Of a stretch of DNA of 64,000 nt, positions 31,475-41,645 are shown piece by piece. The notes below the pieces were generated by a model that was not told the origin of the DNA, made no database searches, and saw only the letters and a program-made list of their open reading frames with translations. Made by a program: the position numbers and the translations under genes. This DNA is from Aporrectodea caliginosa (lineage: Eukaryota; Annelida; Clitellata; Crassiclitellata; Lumbricidae): NCBI GenBank assembly GCA_020284085.1, contig JACEVL010001161.1, positions 5,983,930 to 6,047,929 on the forward strand, written 5' to 3'. Position 1 is the first letter of the stretch; the number at the start of each line of letters is the position of its first letter.

Positions 31475-31800
31475 CGGGGGCAGCGAGCGTCTCAAAAGCC
31501 TCTGTTGCTCAAATGCCAACCACACCACCTTCTCGTGGTACCCCTGTTGGCAGCAAAGTGTGTGGTGGACGACCGAGTCCTCGCCGGGATATGCGAGTAC
31601 CCAGAAGAGAAGCTCCTGAAGGACGAATGATGGAACTCGTCAACGCAAGGGAGATGGTGTCTCATGAAAAACACCGAGAGGAAGGACTTGGGAGACCACC
31701 TCTCTATTATATCCCGAGTATATGGAAGATTGAGCCACTAAATAACAGTGCGACATCGGACATTTGAATCTGCCTAAGAGGCAGAGAACCAAAGAAGAAG
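31475..31800 (+). mobile_element. Short RTE-derived element: 5' end fused to 3' end
   Basis: 31475-31725 matches the 5' untranslated region of the RTE LINE at 47.66 kb ('gcgtctcaaa.agcctctg', 'gtgtggtggacgaccgagt', 'gagatggtgtctc'). 31755-31800 matches the RTE 3' end (gacat.tgaa.ctgcct then ggcagagaac and an A/G-rich tail). About 3 kb of coding sequence is missing between them. It could be mobilised by the RTE enzyme because it keeps the 3' end. Confidence 0.7.
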
Positions 31801-32093
31801 ACTAAATAAACACATTTTCAGTAGCTTTAGCCTACGACAAATAACCGCCTTTTAGAGACCCCTCTTGCTAGATAAAGTTTATCTCTGTCTATACCAAACA
31901 TTCGTCCAGACTATCGTTCTGGCTTTCCATTTTCATTTATTTTCACTCCATTCACATAAATTAACGACCTTATCTTGTCCGTTTCAACATCCTTCTGATT
32001 TTTTATTGCAGCGTCGTCTTAGTCATTTCATTGACGTTAGCTGTGTATGCTAATTACACGTTTTAAATTTCCTTTGTGATGACAAGAACGTAC

Positions 32094-32432
32094 CAACGGT
32101 TTTTCTAAATTGAATCCTATCGATGTTGATCATCCTTGAAATAGATGGTCTACAATTTTCAAAGAAAACATCTCTCAGCTGATTCCATTCGTAGAGCTTC
32201 TGAATATTTTCAAGGGCTGCTTGTGAACGACACCAGATCCAAGCGACCAAAGTCTGTTTGTCCAAATTAGTGTTAAGGATTTCTATGCCTTCCGTCATCA
32301 GTTTACTGATGAAATTAACAGTTTCATGTGATCCTGGTTTGGTTCTGTTGCGAAGGTTGATCATTCTTTGATGAAGCAGTTGTGTGTCCATAAATTCTTT
32401 ACAATAATCTTTAACTTTGACTCTTATTGCAA
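32094..32432 (-). CDS. Gene 2 internal exon, unknown helical domain
   Basis: A 339-bp exon between the acceptor aaattttag (32441-32433) and the donor GTACGTTC (from 32093), phase 1 at both ends. It joins in frame to the propeller exon at 29997. It encodes about 112 residues including QLLHQRMINLRNRTKPGSHE, LVAWIWCRSQAALENIQKLY and ISRMINIDRIQFRKTV. The heptad-like Leu/Ile/Trp pattern suggests a helical bundle. I do not recognise the family. Its symmetric phase makes it a portable module like the 48-bp exons of gene 1. Confidence 0.65.
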
Positions 32433-33010
32433 CTAAAATTTAAAAAAAACAATATTTACCACTTGTTTCTTGTATCAGTTAGCTGCAGTTTTATTAAATG
32501 AACTATAATTAGTTACTAACTGAATTGATATTCTTTAGCTGCTAAATATTGAGTCTAAGTTAAGCCTGTGAAACTGAGCTCTTGTAACTGAAATTCACCA
32601 TTTTAATAACAGACATAAGCTTGTTTTCAGAGAGAAAAAAACTATAATTTATCACGGCTATGACGCCACAATGTACAAAATATTCGCAAAATAGGCTACG
32701 TTAAGTGAAAGTGAAGGTGCAACAGGCAGTTATGCATCAGTGTGCGAAAAGGCAATAAGCAATAATTTATCTCGATGGTTGCAATGGGAGAAAGAGCTGG
32801 GAAGGTGATGAATATAGGAAGTGTGAATGGAAAGACGAAAAGAGTCTTGTGTCAACGTATAATTGCCATTGAAACTTTAAAGATTTATATTGTTATACAT
32901 TGATGCATAACCCTGAACTAAGGTAGAGGATTAGGATGAGTAATGTTAGATGTCAACGTGGTTCTGCTTGAACAGTTTGTTAGGTGTGATCTTGCGGTCT
33001 GTCCTATAAA
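32433..33010. other. Upstream part of gene 2 or intergenic, nothing recognised
   Basis: No further exon of gene 2 could be identified here. Confidence 0.45.
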
Positions 33011-33607
33011 CAGTGACGGGCGTCTAACTAATTTTTTAGTTAAACTATAACTATTTTTCAACTGAAATAAAACAGTTTAACTAAAAGTTGGCAACTGATT
33101 TTGTAAATAAGTTAACTAGACAAAAAATATTTAGTTAAACTTTTTCAACTTAAAAAAACACTTTTCCAACTTTTGTAACAAATATTTTTTCACAAAATTT
33201 GCATAATAACAGAGGTTAAGTGAACTGTAATAATGCAGAGCCCCAATCTCAATTTCACTTTCCAACAATGTAATGTGTACTAGACTAATAGTCCTAGTGC
33301 AGTTGTACAAGAAAATCATGAAGCAAGTTGCTATTCATGCAATGCAATGCACTTCACTTGACGTGAGTAATAGAACCAGTTACTCTTTTGACAATCATTG
33401 TGGAAGATAGTTGCTCATTTTTTTGCTTAAACTTTCTAGCTAATAACTAAAAACTATTAGTTAAACCTTTTAGATAATAAATAAAAAATATCAGTTAAAC
33501 TTTGGTTTTAATTAAACTATATATTTTTAGTTAAACTTTTCCATAACTAGAAATTTCTAGTTAAACTTAAAGTTGGCAACTTTTTATTTAACTTTTGCCC
33601 ATCACTG
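33011..33607. mobile_element. hAT-like MITE with reiterated TTAGTTAAACTTTT interior, 597 bp
   Basis: Ends CAGTGACGGGC and GCCCATCACTG form inverted repeats and closely match those of the level-2 MITE at 14.08 kb. Flanking 8-mers cctataaa and cctattaa differ at one base. The interior is many variants of 'ttagttaaactttt' in both orientations, quite unlike the interior of the 14.08 kb element despite the shared ends. Confidence 0.8.
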
Positions 33608-33900
33608 CCTATTAAAACTATTGATAAAAGGAAGAACAGGGATTTTGGCTTTTAAGAATTTAGGCATGTTGCCAGTGTATAGTTAAGTAGCAGAACAAAA
33701 TGTCCAGTTGTTTAGTTGAGACGAATATCTTCTGAGTATTCGATAACTACGACGACACTTGACCAACAGAAATGTTGTGTTTATCTAGAGCTTGACGTTA
33801 GAAGCAGTCACTGAAAAGTGAAAGCTGACTCGTTCAGTTGAATAATTGCTTTTTGTATTCGACAAGATTGTATGTTAACTTACTCTTGTTTTAAGTTTTA

Positions 33901-34320
33901 ATGTGGCGACCGCCGCCCCGCACGCTACCTCTCTCTCTGCTCTCACGGGACGGCGTCGGCTCCAGCCCACTATCCGTCTGGAGCCGCCCGAGTCACTGCC
34001 TTGTCTACTTCAAAGTAAAATGGCTGATCTCCATCTCTACCCAGGGTGACCGTTTCTGTCAGGGGAGGCTTAAGGTTTTCCGCTTCTCTAAGAGAGGTAA
34101 CACTGTATACTCCCGTCTCGGGGTCTGACTCTGCTTCTTCCACGGTCGCCGGATGGGCAACGTCCTGAGGATAGCCGTCTCTCAGAACAGGGTTCGTTCT
34201 TTTACTAGCACGAGTCTTTCTCTTTTTGTTAACCTTCTTAACTACGGTCCTCCTCTTCCTCTCTGCCTGATCTGGACGTCGACTTACCACTCTACATCTC
34301 GTGACTCTTAAACCATCGCC
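33901..34320 (-). CDS. Unresolved GC-rich open frame
   Basis: A GC-rich island in AT-rich DNA. The minus frame contains RRPDQAERKRRTVVKKVNKK and TVTLGRDGDQPFYFEVDKAV and looks somewhat coding, with a basic N-terminal half. A strong donor-like GTGGTAAGT at about 34290 on this strand argues that part of it may be intron. A 75-codon plus frame (33901-34128) covers the same DNA. It could be gag from a lost retroelement. No family recognised. Confidence 0.25.
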
Positions 34321-34599
34321 AATAATAGCCTCATGATTTCACTCTGCCGGATAGGGCTGATCGAAATTTTAGTACTTTATGGTGTATTGGCTAAACAATA
34401 ATTTTCTTTAAAAAGAAAAAAGACATTTTCTCAGTCACTAATACATTCCTAACCCTCTTATCTATTTGACTATATATTTTTTGTCTAATCGATATCTAAT
34501 CTGTTGATTTTGTAATCTTTTTGCGTTTGTGTCAACGAGTTTTTGACATAAAGGAATTATAGTAGTAGTATGATTAGTCATCGTCCTCCTTTATTGACC

Positions 34600-34758
34600 A
34601 TTTACACACCTTTAAATCGTTTCTTTCAGGCTCGATATATTTGTAGTTTTTGATCAATCACTAGTTATGGAATAGAGCTGTAATATGCCAAAACTAATCT
34701 TTGTCGGCGGCAACGGCCTATGTTGTCATAAGCTGCCGTTAAACTGTGGATCCATCCA
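34600..34758 (+). repeat. SINE-like repeats C and B; B pairs with 38.74 kb
   Basis: A C-type 'acacacctttaaatcg' precedes B (34681-34758: 'aaaactaatctttgtcggcg', 'gtcataagctgccgttaaac'). The B block is nearly identical, in inverted orientation, to 38740-38820 (about 3 differences in 78). Confidence 0.75.
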
Positions 34759-34982
34759 TCCATCACTAGTTATAGTAAAAGTTAATAATGAACATGTTAC
34801 ACTTACACGCATAAAGGATTCTGACATTTAACCAAGACAGGGAAAGGTAGCAACCCAATTCCGCTGCGCGAGCACTGGGAATAGCCTACCTCCAGCCATC
34901 CCTGAGGTTTTCTCTTTGGACACCGGCAAACAGCTTATACAGGTTCTTGTTATAACGCCATTCATCTTTCACACGCCAGGGT

Positions 34983-35100
34983 AACTCCGCCACTGTTCGC
35001 TTTCTGACAGTGCCAGTCCCAAGCCTGGATGAAGGAGGAGGGCGACACTAATGGTCCTTGTTACCACACAGTGTCGTTAAACTGAAACTACTACTACTAC
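34983..35100 (+). repeat. SINE-like repeat A, full copy with (CTA)n tail
   Basis: One of the best copies: starts 'aactccgccactg', contains 'agtgccagtcccaagcctgg' and 'ggaggagggcgac', and ends 'gtcgttaaactgaaa' plus CTA repeats. I recall a very similar core in metazoan 'MetaSINE'-type elements, but that attribution is unverified. Confidence 0.75.
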
Positions 35101-35394
35101 ACGCCAGGGTCGTCCAATAAACGTTATTAGACGATTTCTGTAAGTGACGACACGGCAAAAGAAGAGCAGAGCAGTCCCTTATGCAAGCGACGAGCCAGCC
35201 TTGGGTATGAAGTGTTAGCGACTTCATTTCTTAGCCTCGGCACATGAGGGCCCCAAGTGACCAGTCCTCTCCATCGCCGTCTCATCTTCCTATCGACAGT
35301 TTACGGTCAGTGTACTCATTATAGGTGAGTCGGCTACATCGAGAACATTATACTGAGTAGGGGGCGCAGTTGGGGCAGAAATTTCGAACCAAAA

Positions 35395-35472
35395 TGCTGC
35401 CCTGGCATGAATTTGAAACCCTAACCTCTCGATTGACAGTCCAGTACGCTGGCCACTACACTATCGATCACA
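35395..35472 (-). repeat. tRNA-derived SINE head
   Basis: Minus strand: A-box-like 'atagtgtagtggccagcg', then 40 nt later B-box-like 'ggttagggtttcaaattc'. The unit continues downstream on the minus strand into 'gggcagcattttggttcg' without tRNA structure, as in a SINE. Confidence 0.5.
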
Positions 35473-35530
35473 TCTAAACTGTACAAAATTTGTTCGAGTC
35501 GACGTTTACGGCCTTTGATGAAAAAAATGT
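35455..35530 (-). repeat. SINE-like repeat B
   Basis: 'gtcgacgtttacggcctttg' followed by 'atgtcgttatactg', a diverged B copy. Confidence 0.45.
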
Positions 35531-35839
35531 CGTTATACTGTAATAATTCAACTGTTATAATCCAACTCCGCAACTTAACGCATCCTTTGTATGCATTAGT
35601 AAATGAAAAATGAGACTTAAAAATGTATGTTCCTGAATGCTTTGAAAGAGCAGCAGCGACTATGTTAGCTGCTCGTATAATTATGCATACTGTTTGTGTA
35701 ATGCTGATGTTTGTTGTACTATTATGACGTCAGCGGCCGCTTTTGACACGAGATCTATTTTAAACAAAGAACAATCATAAAAAAACACTCCGCAACACAA
35801 TTGTTATGGTAACAGCTATGCACAAATATTTGTATCGAC

Positions 35840-35945
35840 GTCAGCAGCTTTGGATGTTGTAAGATGTCATTGAAACTCACCCCGTCGACAGTATTACAGT
35901 AATGTCCAAACGGTTCGCCCATTTAGACACCTTTAAAACGTTTAC
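35840..35945 (+). repeat. SINE-like repeats B and C
   Basis: 'gacgtcagcagctttggatg' with 'aagatgtcattgaaac', followed by the C motif 'tttagacacctttaaaacg'. Confidence 0.5.
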
Positions 35946-36043
35946 ATATGTCGCTATAATAATCTCAATCTCGTCAATTCAACATTGCTGCTCTGAACCA
36001 GTAAATTAATGTTATATTGATAGGACTTTGCAATCACGAATGA

Positions 36044-36323
36044 AACTCCGCCACTACGCGAACTCTGGCAGTGCCAGTCCAAAACCAGTTCAAAGAAGGA
36101 GGGTGTCGCTAATCACCCAGCGTCTTTGCCCAGATGCCATCTGCGCCACGTGTATGCCAATGCACCGATAGGCCGAGCCATGTAGGGTATTGGCTTCGTT
36201 GATGGCCACTGAAGCCACAAGATGTCGTTAAGGAGTTGATACATATTTGATGCTGTTCGTGTTCCTTAGACGCCTCAAAAACCCTTTTCATTGACTCTAT
36301 ATGTGAAATCAATATCCATTTCG
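36044..36323 (+). repeat. SINE-like composite A-B-C unit, about 280 bp
   Basis: A (36044-36112), B ('cttcgttgatggccactgaa', 'aagatgtcgttaag' near 36190-36236) and a diverged C (near 36268) follow in order, and the next A starts at 36323. This is the clearest view of the unit length. Confidence 0.6.
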
Positions 36324-36450
36324 AACTCCGCCACTGTTTGCTTTCTGACAGTGTGCCAGTCCCAAGCCTGGATAAAGAAGGAGAGCGACGCTAATGGTCT
36401 TTGTTACCACACAGCTAGTCGTTAAACAGAAAAACCACCACCACCATTTC
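36323..36450 (+). repeat. SINE-like repeat A
   Basis: Near full length; the tail is (CCA)n-like (accaccaccacc) instead of (CTA)n. Confidence 0.75.
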
Positions 36451-36456
36451 GAATAT

Positions 36457-36574
36457 AGAACTCCGTCAGTGCTCGTACTAGGACAGTGCCAGTCCCAAAC
36501 CTTGATAAAAGAGGAGGCATACGCTGATGATCTTTGTTATCGCACAGTATCGTTAAACTGAAACTACTACTTCG
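36457..36574 (+). repeat. SINE-like repeat A
   Basis: Directly follows the previous copy, head to tail; tail 'aaactgaaactactact'. Confidence 0.75.
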
Positions 36575-36770
36575 TTGAAATGTCAGAAAGCTAGGATAAG
36601 AATATCCTTTAATTGATGAATAATTGCTCTCCGCATTCTGGTATACAGAGACACAGTAATAGACAAAGCATACATCAGTCATCCATTGAACTGATCAAGA
36701 CAGTCCATTACTCTCAAATTCCACATATTATCCTAAATCTGATAAATCATCCTGATGAGTCATAACAAAG

Positions 36771-36842
36771 AAACTCCGCCACTTCTCGCACTCTGGTAGT
36801 GCCAGTCCAACTCCTGGAGAAAGGAAATTATGCAATGCTAAA
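36771..36842 (+). repeat. SINE-like repeat A, partial
   Basis: 'aaactccgccacttctcgca' to 'ggagaaaggaaattatg'; the 3' half is diverged or lost. Confidence 0.6.
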
Positions 36843-37039
36843 TAAGAGGTTTTAAAGTTGTCTAACCAAACATATCTCTGTTTAAACGCTGTATTCCTGA
36901 GGCCTACAGATTATAATTTGGTATCTCTTCATCATTCATAATATCGTCGGAGGAATAATTATAATATGCGATATCTAACCGAAACCAGCACAGTTGAAAG
37001 TCATACAGTAGCAGCAGTAATAGATTTCGTAAAGATTCC

Positions 37040-37115
37040 AATAGTTTAACGACATCTTACGGCAACAAAGGCCGTTGACGTCGGCAGAAATTATTTCGGT
37101 ATAATAGGGCATTGG
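37040..37115 (-). repeat. SINE-like repeat B
   Basis: 'gtttaacgacatcttacggc' then 'aaaggccgttgacgtcggca', a good B copy. Confidence 0.65.
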
Positions 37116-37449
37116 ATCGATTGAATGAACAGATGATTATTGCATGGTTGGATGAAACTATTTTAAATGTCTCTAAGCAGTTGCCTAAGATGCTGGTCCA
37201 TTAAAAACAATCTCGGGGTTCGAATTATCGCCGTGTTGAAACATTTTTCGAAAGGTTTTCCTCTTGAATACCCTGGGAACACCGTTATAAATCGAGTACA
37301 CTGTCGGTGAACAGTTCATGCGACGAGGATGAGGACTCGCCACCAGCTATCATATGCCGAGTCTAAGAAAATGAAGTCGCTAGCTCAACACAACCATTTC
37401 TACCCATCAGAAGACTGGCTTAGTAGTACATTCTGTTGGACTACGTTGT

Positions 37450-37540
37450 GTTATAACTTATAACAAAGATCATTGCCATCGCCCTCCTCATTTATCCAGG
37501 CTTGAGACTGGCACTACTTCAGTACAAGCCATGGCTTTCC
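37450..37540 (-). repeat. SINE-like repeat A
   Basis: 'caaagatcattgccatcgcc' and 'tttatccaggcttgagactg', inverted relative to the 35-36 kb copies. Confidence 0.7.
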
Positions 37541-37571
37541 ATTAAACGTTGCTCTCAATCGATCATTTAGT

Positions 37572-37676
37572 GGTAGTAGTAGTTGTTTCAGTTAACAAAG
37601 ATCATTAGAGTCGCCCTCCTCCTTTATCCAGGTTTTGGACTGGCACTGCAAGAGTTCGAACAGTGGCGAAGTTGAT
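37572..37676 (-). repeat. SINE-like repeat A
   Basis: Begins with (TAG)n and 'ttgtttcagttaacaaagat', ends 'cgaacagtggcgaagtt'; same orientation as the copy just upstream. Confidence 0.75.
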
Positions 37677-37692
37677 CATTTAGTGTTTTTAA

Positions 37693-38696
37693 CCCTGCGA
37701 CTACCGCTGGGGTCAAAAATGACCCCAGATGTAGTTTGCATTCGTGCTGCTCACCCCCTATAAGAGATATCTCAACGAAATTTTATGACTTTATAGGTAT
37801 TCCTGTTTTGTACAAAATTCAAAATTTAATTTTACATTTTCTAACACCAGATGGCGCAGGTATTCCATTTATACACTGAGTACCAGTGGGGTCGTTTTTG
37901 ACCCCAGTGTAAACTGATTAATTCTGACATATGTAAAAATAACAAAATACATTTTTATTGAGCTAACATTTATTTTAAAAGTATTTTTAACAAAGATAAA
38001 CTATTATAAATTGTTTACATGGTATATTTATTTAAAAAATGTTGACAGTCGGCTAACAGGTGTCCAACTGGTTATGACAAAACCAATTCTGTAAGAAACT
38101 GAAGTGAATAAATAGGAAAGGCAGTGCCATCTATGGTGAAACATGGAGTGATATTTCGGACAAGAAATGAAGCAGTGCAGCAGTTGCAGAGTTTACACGA
38201 TGTTTCAGTGACAGATTGACTAGAAATCGGTTCCAGAAAATATCACGTTCCCTTAGATTTTACGATGCGGTGCGCAGAAGAGAACGTCAATATCCTAAAC
38301 AACTTGCAACTATTAGAACAATATTTGACAAGTGGACAAGATCATAAGAAAGTTATAAGAATCCCAACATAATCTGAGCCGCCTGTAAGCGCAATGAAGT
38401 CGTTTTTACCGAGTATTCCTGTATAAACTTCAAACAGTAACTGTAATGACAAGAAATTGCCATATTAGTTTTGAACATTGAACACTCGGTCACTTTGAAC
38501 ACTAATCTGTAACTATTAAATTAAAAATTCATTCACTTCAACAGCCTATACATGTTCCAAATACTTTACTAATATTTGTTTCCATGGCAATAAATAAAAA
38601 TGCAAAAAACAAATAACTTATTGTAAAAATTGTGTTGGGGTCATTTTTGACCCCACTGGTACTCAGTGTAACAAAAAAATTCTGGTAATCTGAGGG
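37693..38696. mobile_element. piggyBac-like element, 1004 bp, decayed
   Basis: TTAA (37689-37692) plus CCCTGCGACTACC at the left and CTGAGGG plus TTAA (38697-38700) at the right. Just inside both ends lie palindromes of the type ggggtcaaaaatgacccc (37708-37727; also near 37886 and 38637). A transposase remnant is inside (38221-38346), confirming the family. Confidence 0.8.
38221..38346 (+). pseudogene. piggyBac transposase fragment
   Basis: The frame RNRFQKISRSLRFYDAVRRR followed by LATIRTIFDKW ends at TAA. It matches the (S)RNRFxxIxRxLRFDD..R and L.PIR.xFDxW blocks at the start of the piggyBac transposase catalytic domain. Everything downstream, including the catalytic Asp residues, is missing. 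The flanking TTAA-bounded ends support the assignment. Confidence 0.7.
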
Positions 38697-38739
38697 TTAA
38701 GTTTGAAAGTGATAGGGGAAAGTCTAAAAATCATTAGGT

Positions 38740-38820
38740 TGATGGATCCACAGTTTAACGGCAGCTTATGACAAGATAGGCCGTTTCCGCCGACAAAGAT
38801 TAGTTTTGGCATATTACAGG
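38740..38820 (-). repeat. SINE-like repeat B, inverted partner of 34681-34758
   Basis: 'ggatccacagtttaacggca', 'cgacaaagattagttttggc'. Together with the 34.7 kb copy it frames about 4 kb of repeat-rich DNA as an inverted pair. Confidence 0.75.
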
Positions 38821-39350
38821 TCTTAATCATTAGCTTGCAACGTTGAGGGATAATATAGAGTTGCATGAATTCATTTAGAAGGTGTCTTGGTTGCTTAAAA
38901 CTAAAGCTTATCCTTTTAAATGGTTTGGAAAATTAGAAGTCTAAATTTAGCACACAATGTTAGACGAAATTTTTGGCTGCCGGAATCCCTAATCTATGAC
39001 TGATTTTACTTATTTTAGCCATGTTTACAAAGCAGAATGTATTAATAATACACAATGTTTATAGACATCTAGTGTTTGCCAGGACTTGGGGTCAACCGTA
39101 TAATTTTACTTTAAAAAAAGTAGATAGGGAGAGTTTAGAAAAGCCGGTGATAGGTATTTGCTGTTTATGGACATATTATTGTGATAACAGAGATAATCTG
39201 TGTCACCCTCTCATAAATTATATCTTCGCTTTATTCGGTTGGCCTCAATATAATGTTGCTTTCCAACGAACATCTCTGGTATTAGGTTCTACAGTGTTTT
39301 AACTTAGCGAGTGTAATGCAAATAATAATCATCTGAACCGATTGCAGAAT
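38821..39350. other. Intergenic; one 93-codon plus frame
   Basis: The frame at 39021-39302 (MFTKQNVLIIHNVYRHLVFA..) has no motif. A related stretch without an ORF occurs at about 44995-45150 ('atgttta', 'agacatct.gtg', 'gttggaagagtttagaaa'), so this is probably a repeat rather than a gene. Confidence 0.4.
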
Positions 39351-39383
39351 TTAACGGCGTCACCAATCCTATGGCATAATAGG
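39351..39383. repeat. SINE-like repeat B, fragment
   Basis: 'tttaacggcgtcaccaatcc' and 'atggcataat'. Confidence 0.4.
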
Positions 39384-39456
39384 GGGAGGGTCCATAGTGT
39401 AGTGGTAACATCACTGGCGTGAACAGCAGTAGCGGGATCGCTTCCCGTACCCTCCC
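39384..39456 (+). repeat. tRNA-like sequence heading a SINE, 73 nt
   Basis: An acceptor stem of 7-8 bp (GGGAGGGT with ACCCTCCC) and a good T-arm (GCGGG-ATCGCTT-CCCGT) are present, with A-box 'tagtgtagtggtaacatc' and B-box 'gggatcgcttccc'. The anticodon stem pairs at only 3 positions, and the sequence continues into a non-tRNA body ('gtaaaatgagatgtaggacg', 'gtggctgccgtatacagtt'). A tRNA-derived SINE head or a pseudo-tRNA is more likely than a functional tRNA gene. Confidence 0.6.
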
Positions 39457-39679
39457 AAAGGTCCACTCAACCTATCATTCGCGAGATGGCGCGTTGGTAA
39501 AATGAGATGTAGGACGTGATGGGCGCCTTACGTGGCTGCCGTATACAGTTAAATTCGACTCATGTAATAACTTGTCATCATCCGTTCTCACTGATTTGTA
39601 ATAATACTGCGTAATTGTCAGTTTAAAAATATTAAAATATTAAACGAAGAGTATTAGAGATTTGCTTCGTCCTCTACCT

Positions 39680-39908
39680 TTTTATGCAGCATTTCGACAC
39701 CTTTAAATCATTTTTCCTACGCACTATAAATTAGAGGCTTACGTTTCTTACGCTCAATCATAAATTTTGACCTTGTCATAAGCTGTCGTTAAACTCTCGA
39801 TCTTATTATTAATTGCTAATTTAATTCTGCCACTGATCGTACTCTATCGGTGCCACTCCCAAGCCTGGATGAAGGAGGAGGGCGACGCTAATGATCTATC
39901 ACGGGAAT
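39680..39908 (+). repeat. SINE-like repeats C-B-A in succession
   Basis: C 'cgacacctttaaatc' at about 39694, B 'gtcataagctgtcgttaaac' at 39776-39795, A from 39824 ('gccactgatcgtactct') to about 39908 ('gcgacgctaatgatct'). Confidence 0.65.
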
Positions 39909-40283
39909 TATTATTATTATTCACTATGACGGAGGTTCTCCAGCACATATCATGGGCTACATCATGGTCATTATTAAGAGACCTTTGCGAGATTAATTCG
40001 AGAGTCTTACAACAGTTAACCTATGGAAATAGCTCTTAGAGGAAAATTACTCTATCGAATATAGAAGTAACTTAAAATATAATTTAATACAGATAAATGA
40101 AATTATAATTATAAAGAAAGGAATTGGGCCAGGGATCTGTCTTGACGACATAATTATTGGTTCGACCGGAAATAGTGACGATAACTTTATCTGATATGAC
40201 ACACTGTCGATAATGATGTCGCTAGGAAGAAAGGCTTGTAGTGTGTCATTCACACTATTTATGCATCTCCATGTATCTCTTCC

Positions 40284-40372
40284 TGGTGGTGGTGGTGGTG
40301 GTGGTGGTGGTGGTGGTGGTCCTGAGTGGTGGTGGTGGTGGTGGTGGTGGTGGTGATGGTGGTGGTGGTTGG
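40284..40372. repeat. (GGT)n microsatellite
   Basis: Two GGT runs separated by 'cctgagtggt'. Open frames of His or Thr across it are artefacts. Confidence 0.9.
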
Positions 40373-40687
40373 TTCGTATCTAATAATATTTATTAGGCTT
40401 CTCTCCATCTTCTCTCTCTCCTTGGCTCCTGATCTTCCCACCAACAGCGTACCAATTGAGTAGAGATCTCTAAAAGTCGCTCTATAAATCCGATTGACTA
40501 ACCCATCCTCTTCCACATAGGCCTACTTGTGTAATTTACAACCCTCTTGTAAGGCCTATCAGTTGATTAAACGTATGTTTCGAAATCTGATTGTACGATG
40601 CAAGACTGTAAATAACCTGTTACTCGCTTCAAATCGCATTTGAATTTTTCACATTATTCTTTGCATTCTTGTTCCTGGCATATTTCG

Positions 40688-40915
40688 GGGGGCCCGATAG
40701 CGCATTGGATAACATCTGGCACAGAGACCGAGAGGTACCGAATTCGAGCCCCCGTTGGGCGGGTATGCTTTGTAGGCTGCTATTAGCGCCGTTGTATTGC
40801 AATCTGTCTGTTCTGTTAGTAGTTAACTAGTTAAGATTGTTTCAATTGCATAACATGTAAATGTACAGCGCAGTGCGTTTGTCAGGCGCTTATTAAAGAA
40901 AAGATATTATTATTA
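40688..40915 (+). repeat. tRNA-derived SINE with LINE-like tail
   Basis: 'gcccgatagcgcattggata' contains an A-box-like segment, a B-box-like 'gaattcgagccccc' follows, and GCCCGAT can pair with GTTGGGC as an acceptor stem. The body ends 'gtgcgtttgtcaggcgctta' plus 'ttaaagaaaagatatt' and TTA repeats. This resembles the gcgct(a)ta(t)aaa 3' end of the CR1/L2-like LINEs here, suggesting a borrowed LINE tail. Confidence 0.6.
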
Positions 40916-40992
40916 TATATTATTCTTTCATTTACATTTCTGTACCTACAAACATCATTATTTTGTAGTCGCATGAAACAATTATATATGGT

Positions 40993-41073
40993 GGTTTTTC
41001 TGTTTAACGACTAGCTGTGTGGTAACAATGACCATTAGCGTCGCCCTCCTCCTTTATCCAGGCTTGGGACTGA
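40993..41073 (-). repeat. SINE-like repeat A, truncated
   Basis: 'gtttaacgactagctgtgtg' to 'ccaggcttgggactg', then abruptly replaced by the AT-rich block. Confidence 0.75.
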
Positions 41074-41645
41074 GACAATTATATATCGCCTATATATATA
41101 TTATATATATTATATATAATATATTATATATATATATATATTATATTATATTATATTATATTATATATTATTATATATATTATTATATATATATTATTAT
41201 ATATATTATATTATATTGTATATATTATATTATTATATTATATTATATTATATTATTATATTATATATATTATATTATTATATATATTATATTATATATA
41301 TTATATATTATATATTATATTATATATATTATATATATTATATTATATAATATATATATATATTATATATATTATATATATTATATTATATTATATTATA
41401 TTATATTATATATATTATATTATATTATTATATTATATATATTATATTATATATATTATATTATATTATATTATATATATTATTATATTATATTATATTA
41501 TATTATATTATATTATATATATTATATTATATTATATTATATTATATATATTATATTATATTATATATATTATATTATATTATATTATTATATTATATAT
41601 ATTATATTTATATATATTATATATATTGGGACAATTATATATCGC
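41074..41645. repeat. TATA-rich block flanked by an 18-bp direct repeat
   Basis: About 550 bp almost only of tatat/attata units, flanked by 'gacaattatatatcgcct' at 41074-41091 and 41631-41648. It could form cruciforms or have grown by replication slippage. A 214-codon Tyr/Ile frame across it is an artefact. Confidence 0.85.

Noticed and set aside
37163..37235. Another tRNA-like segment with B-box-like ggggttcgaattatc
   Set aside because: No convincing A-box or acceptor pairing; recorded only as a possible decayed SINE head.
39384..39456. Functional tRNA gene (anticodon GTG by position)
   Set aside because: The anticodon stem has only 3 pairs, the T-loop is atypical and the sequence runs into a SINE body.
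40259..40516. His/Thr-rich ORF
   Set aside because: Translation of the (GGT)n microsatellite.
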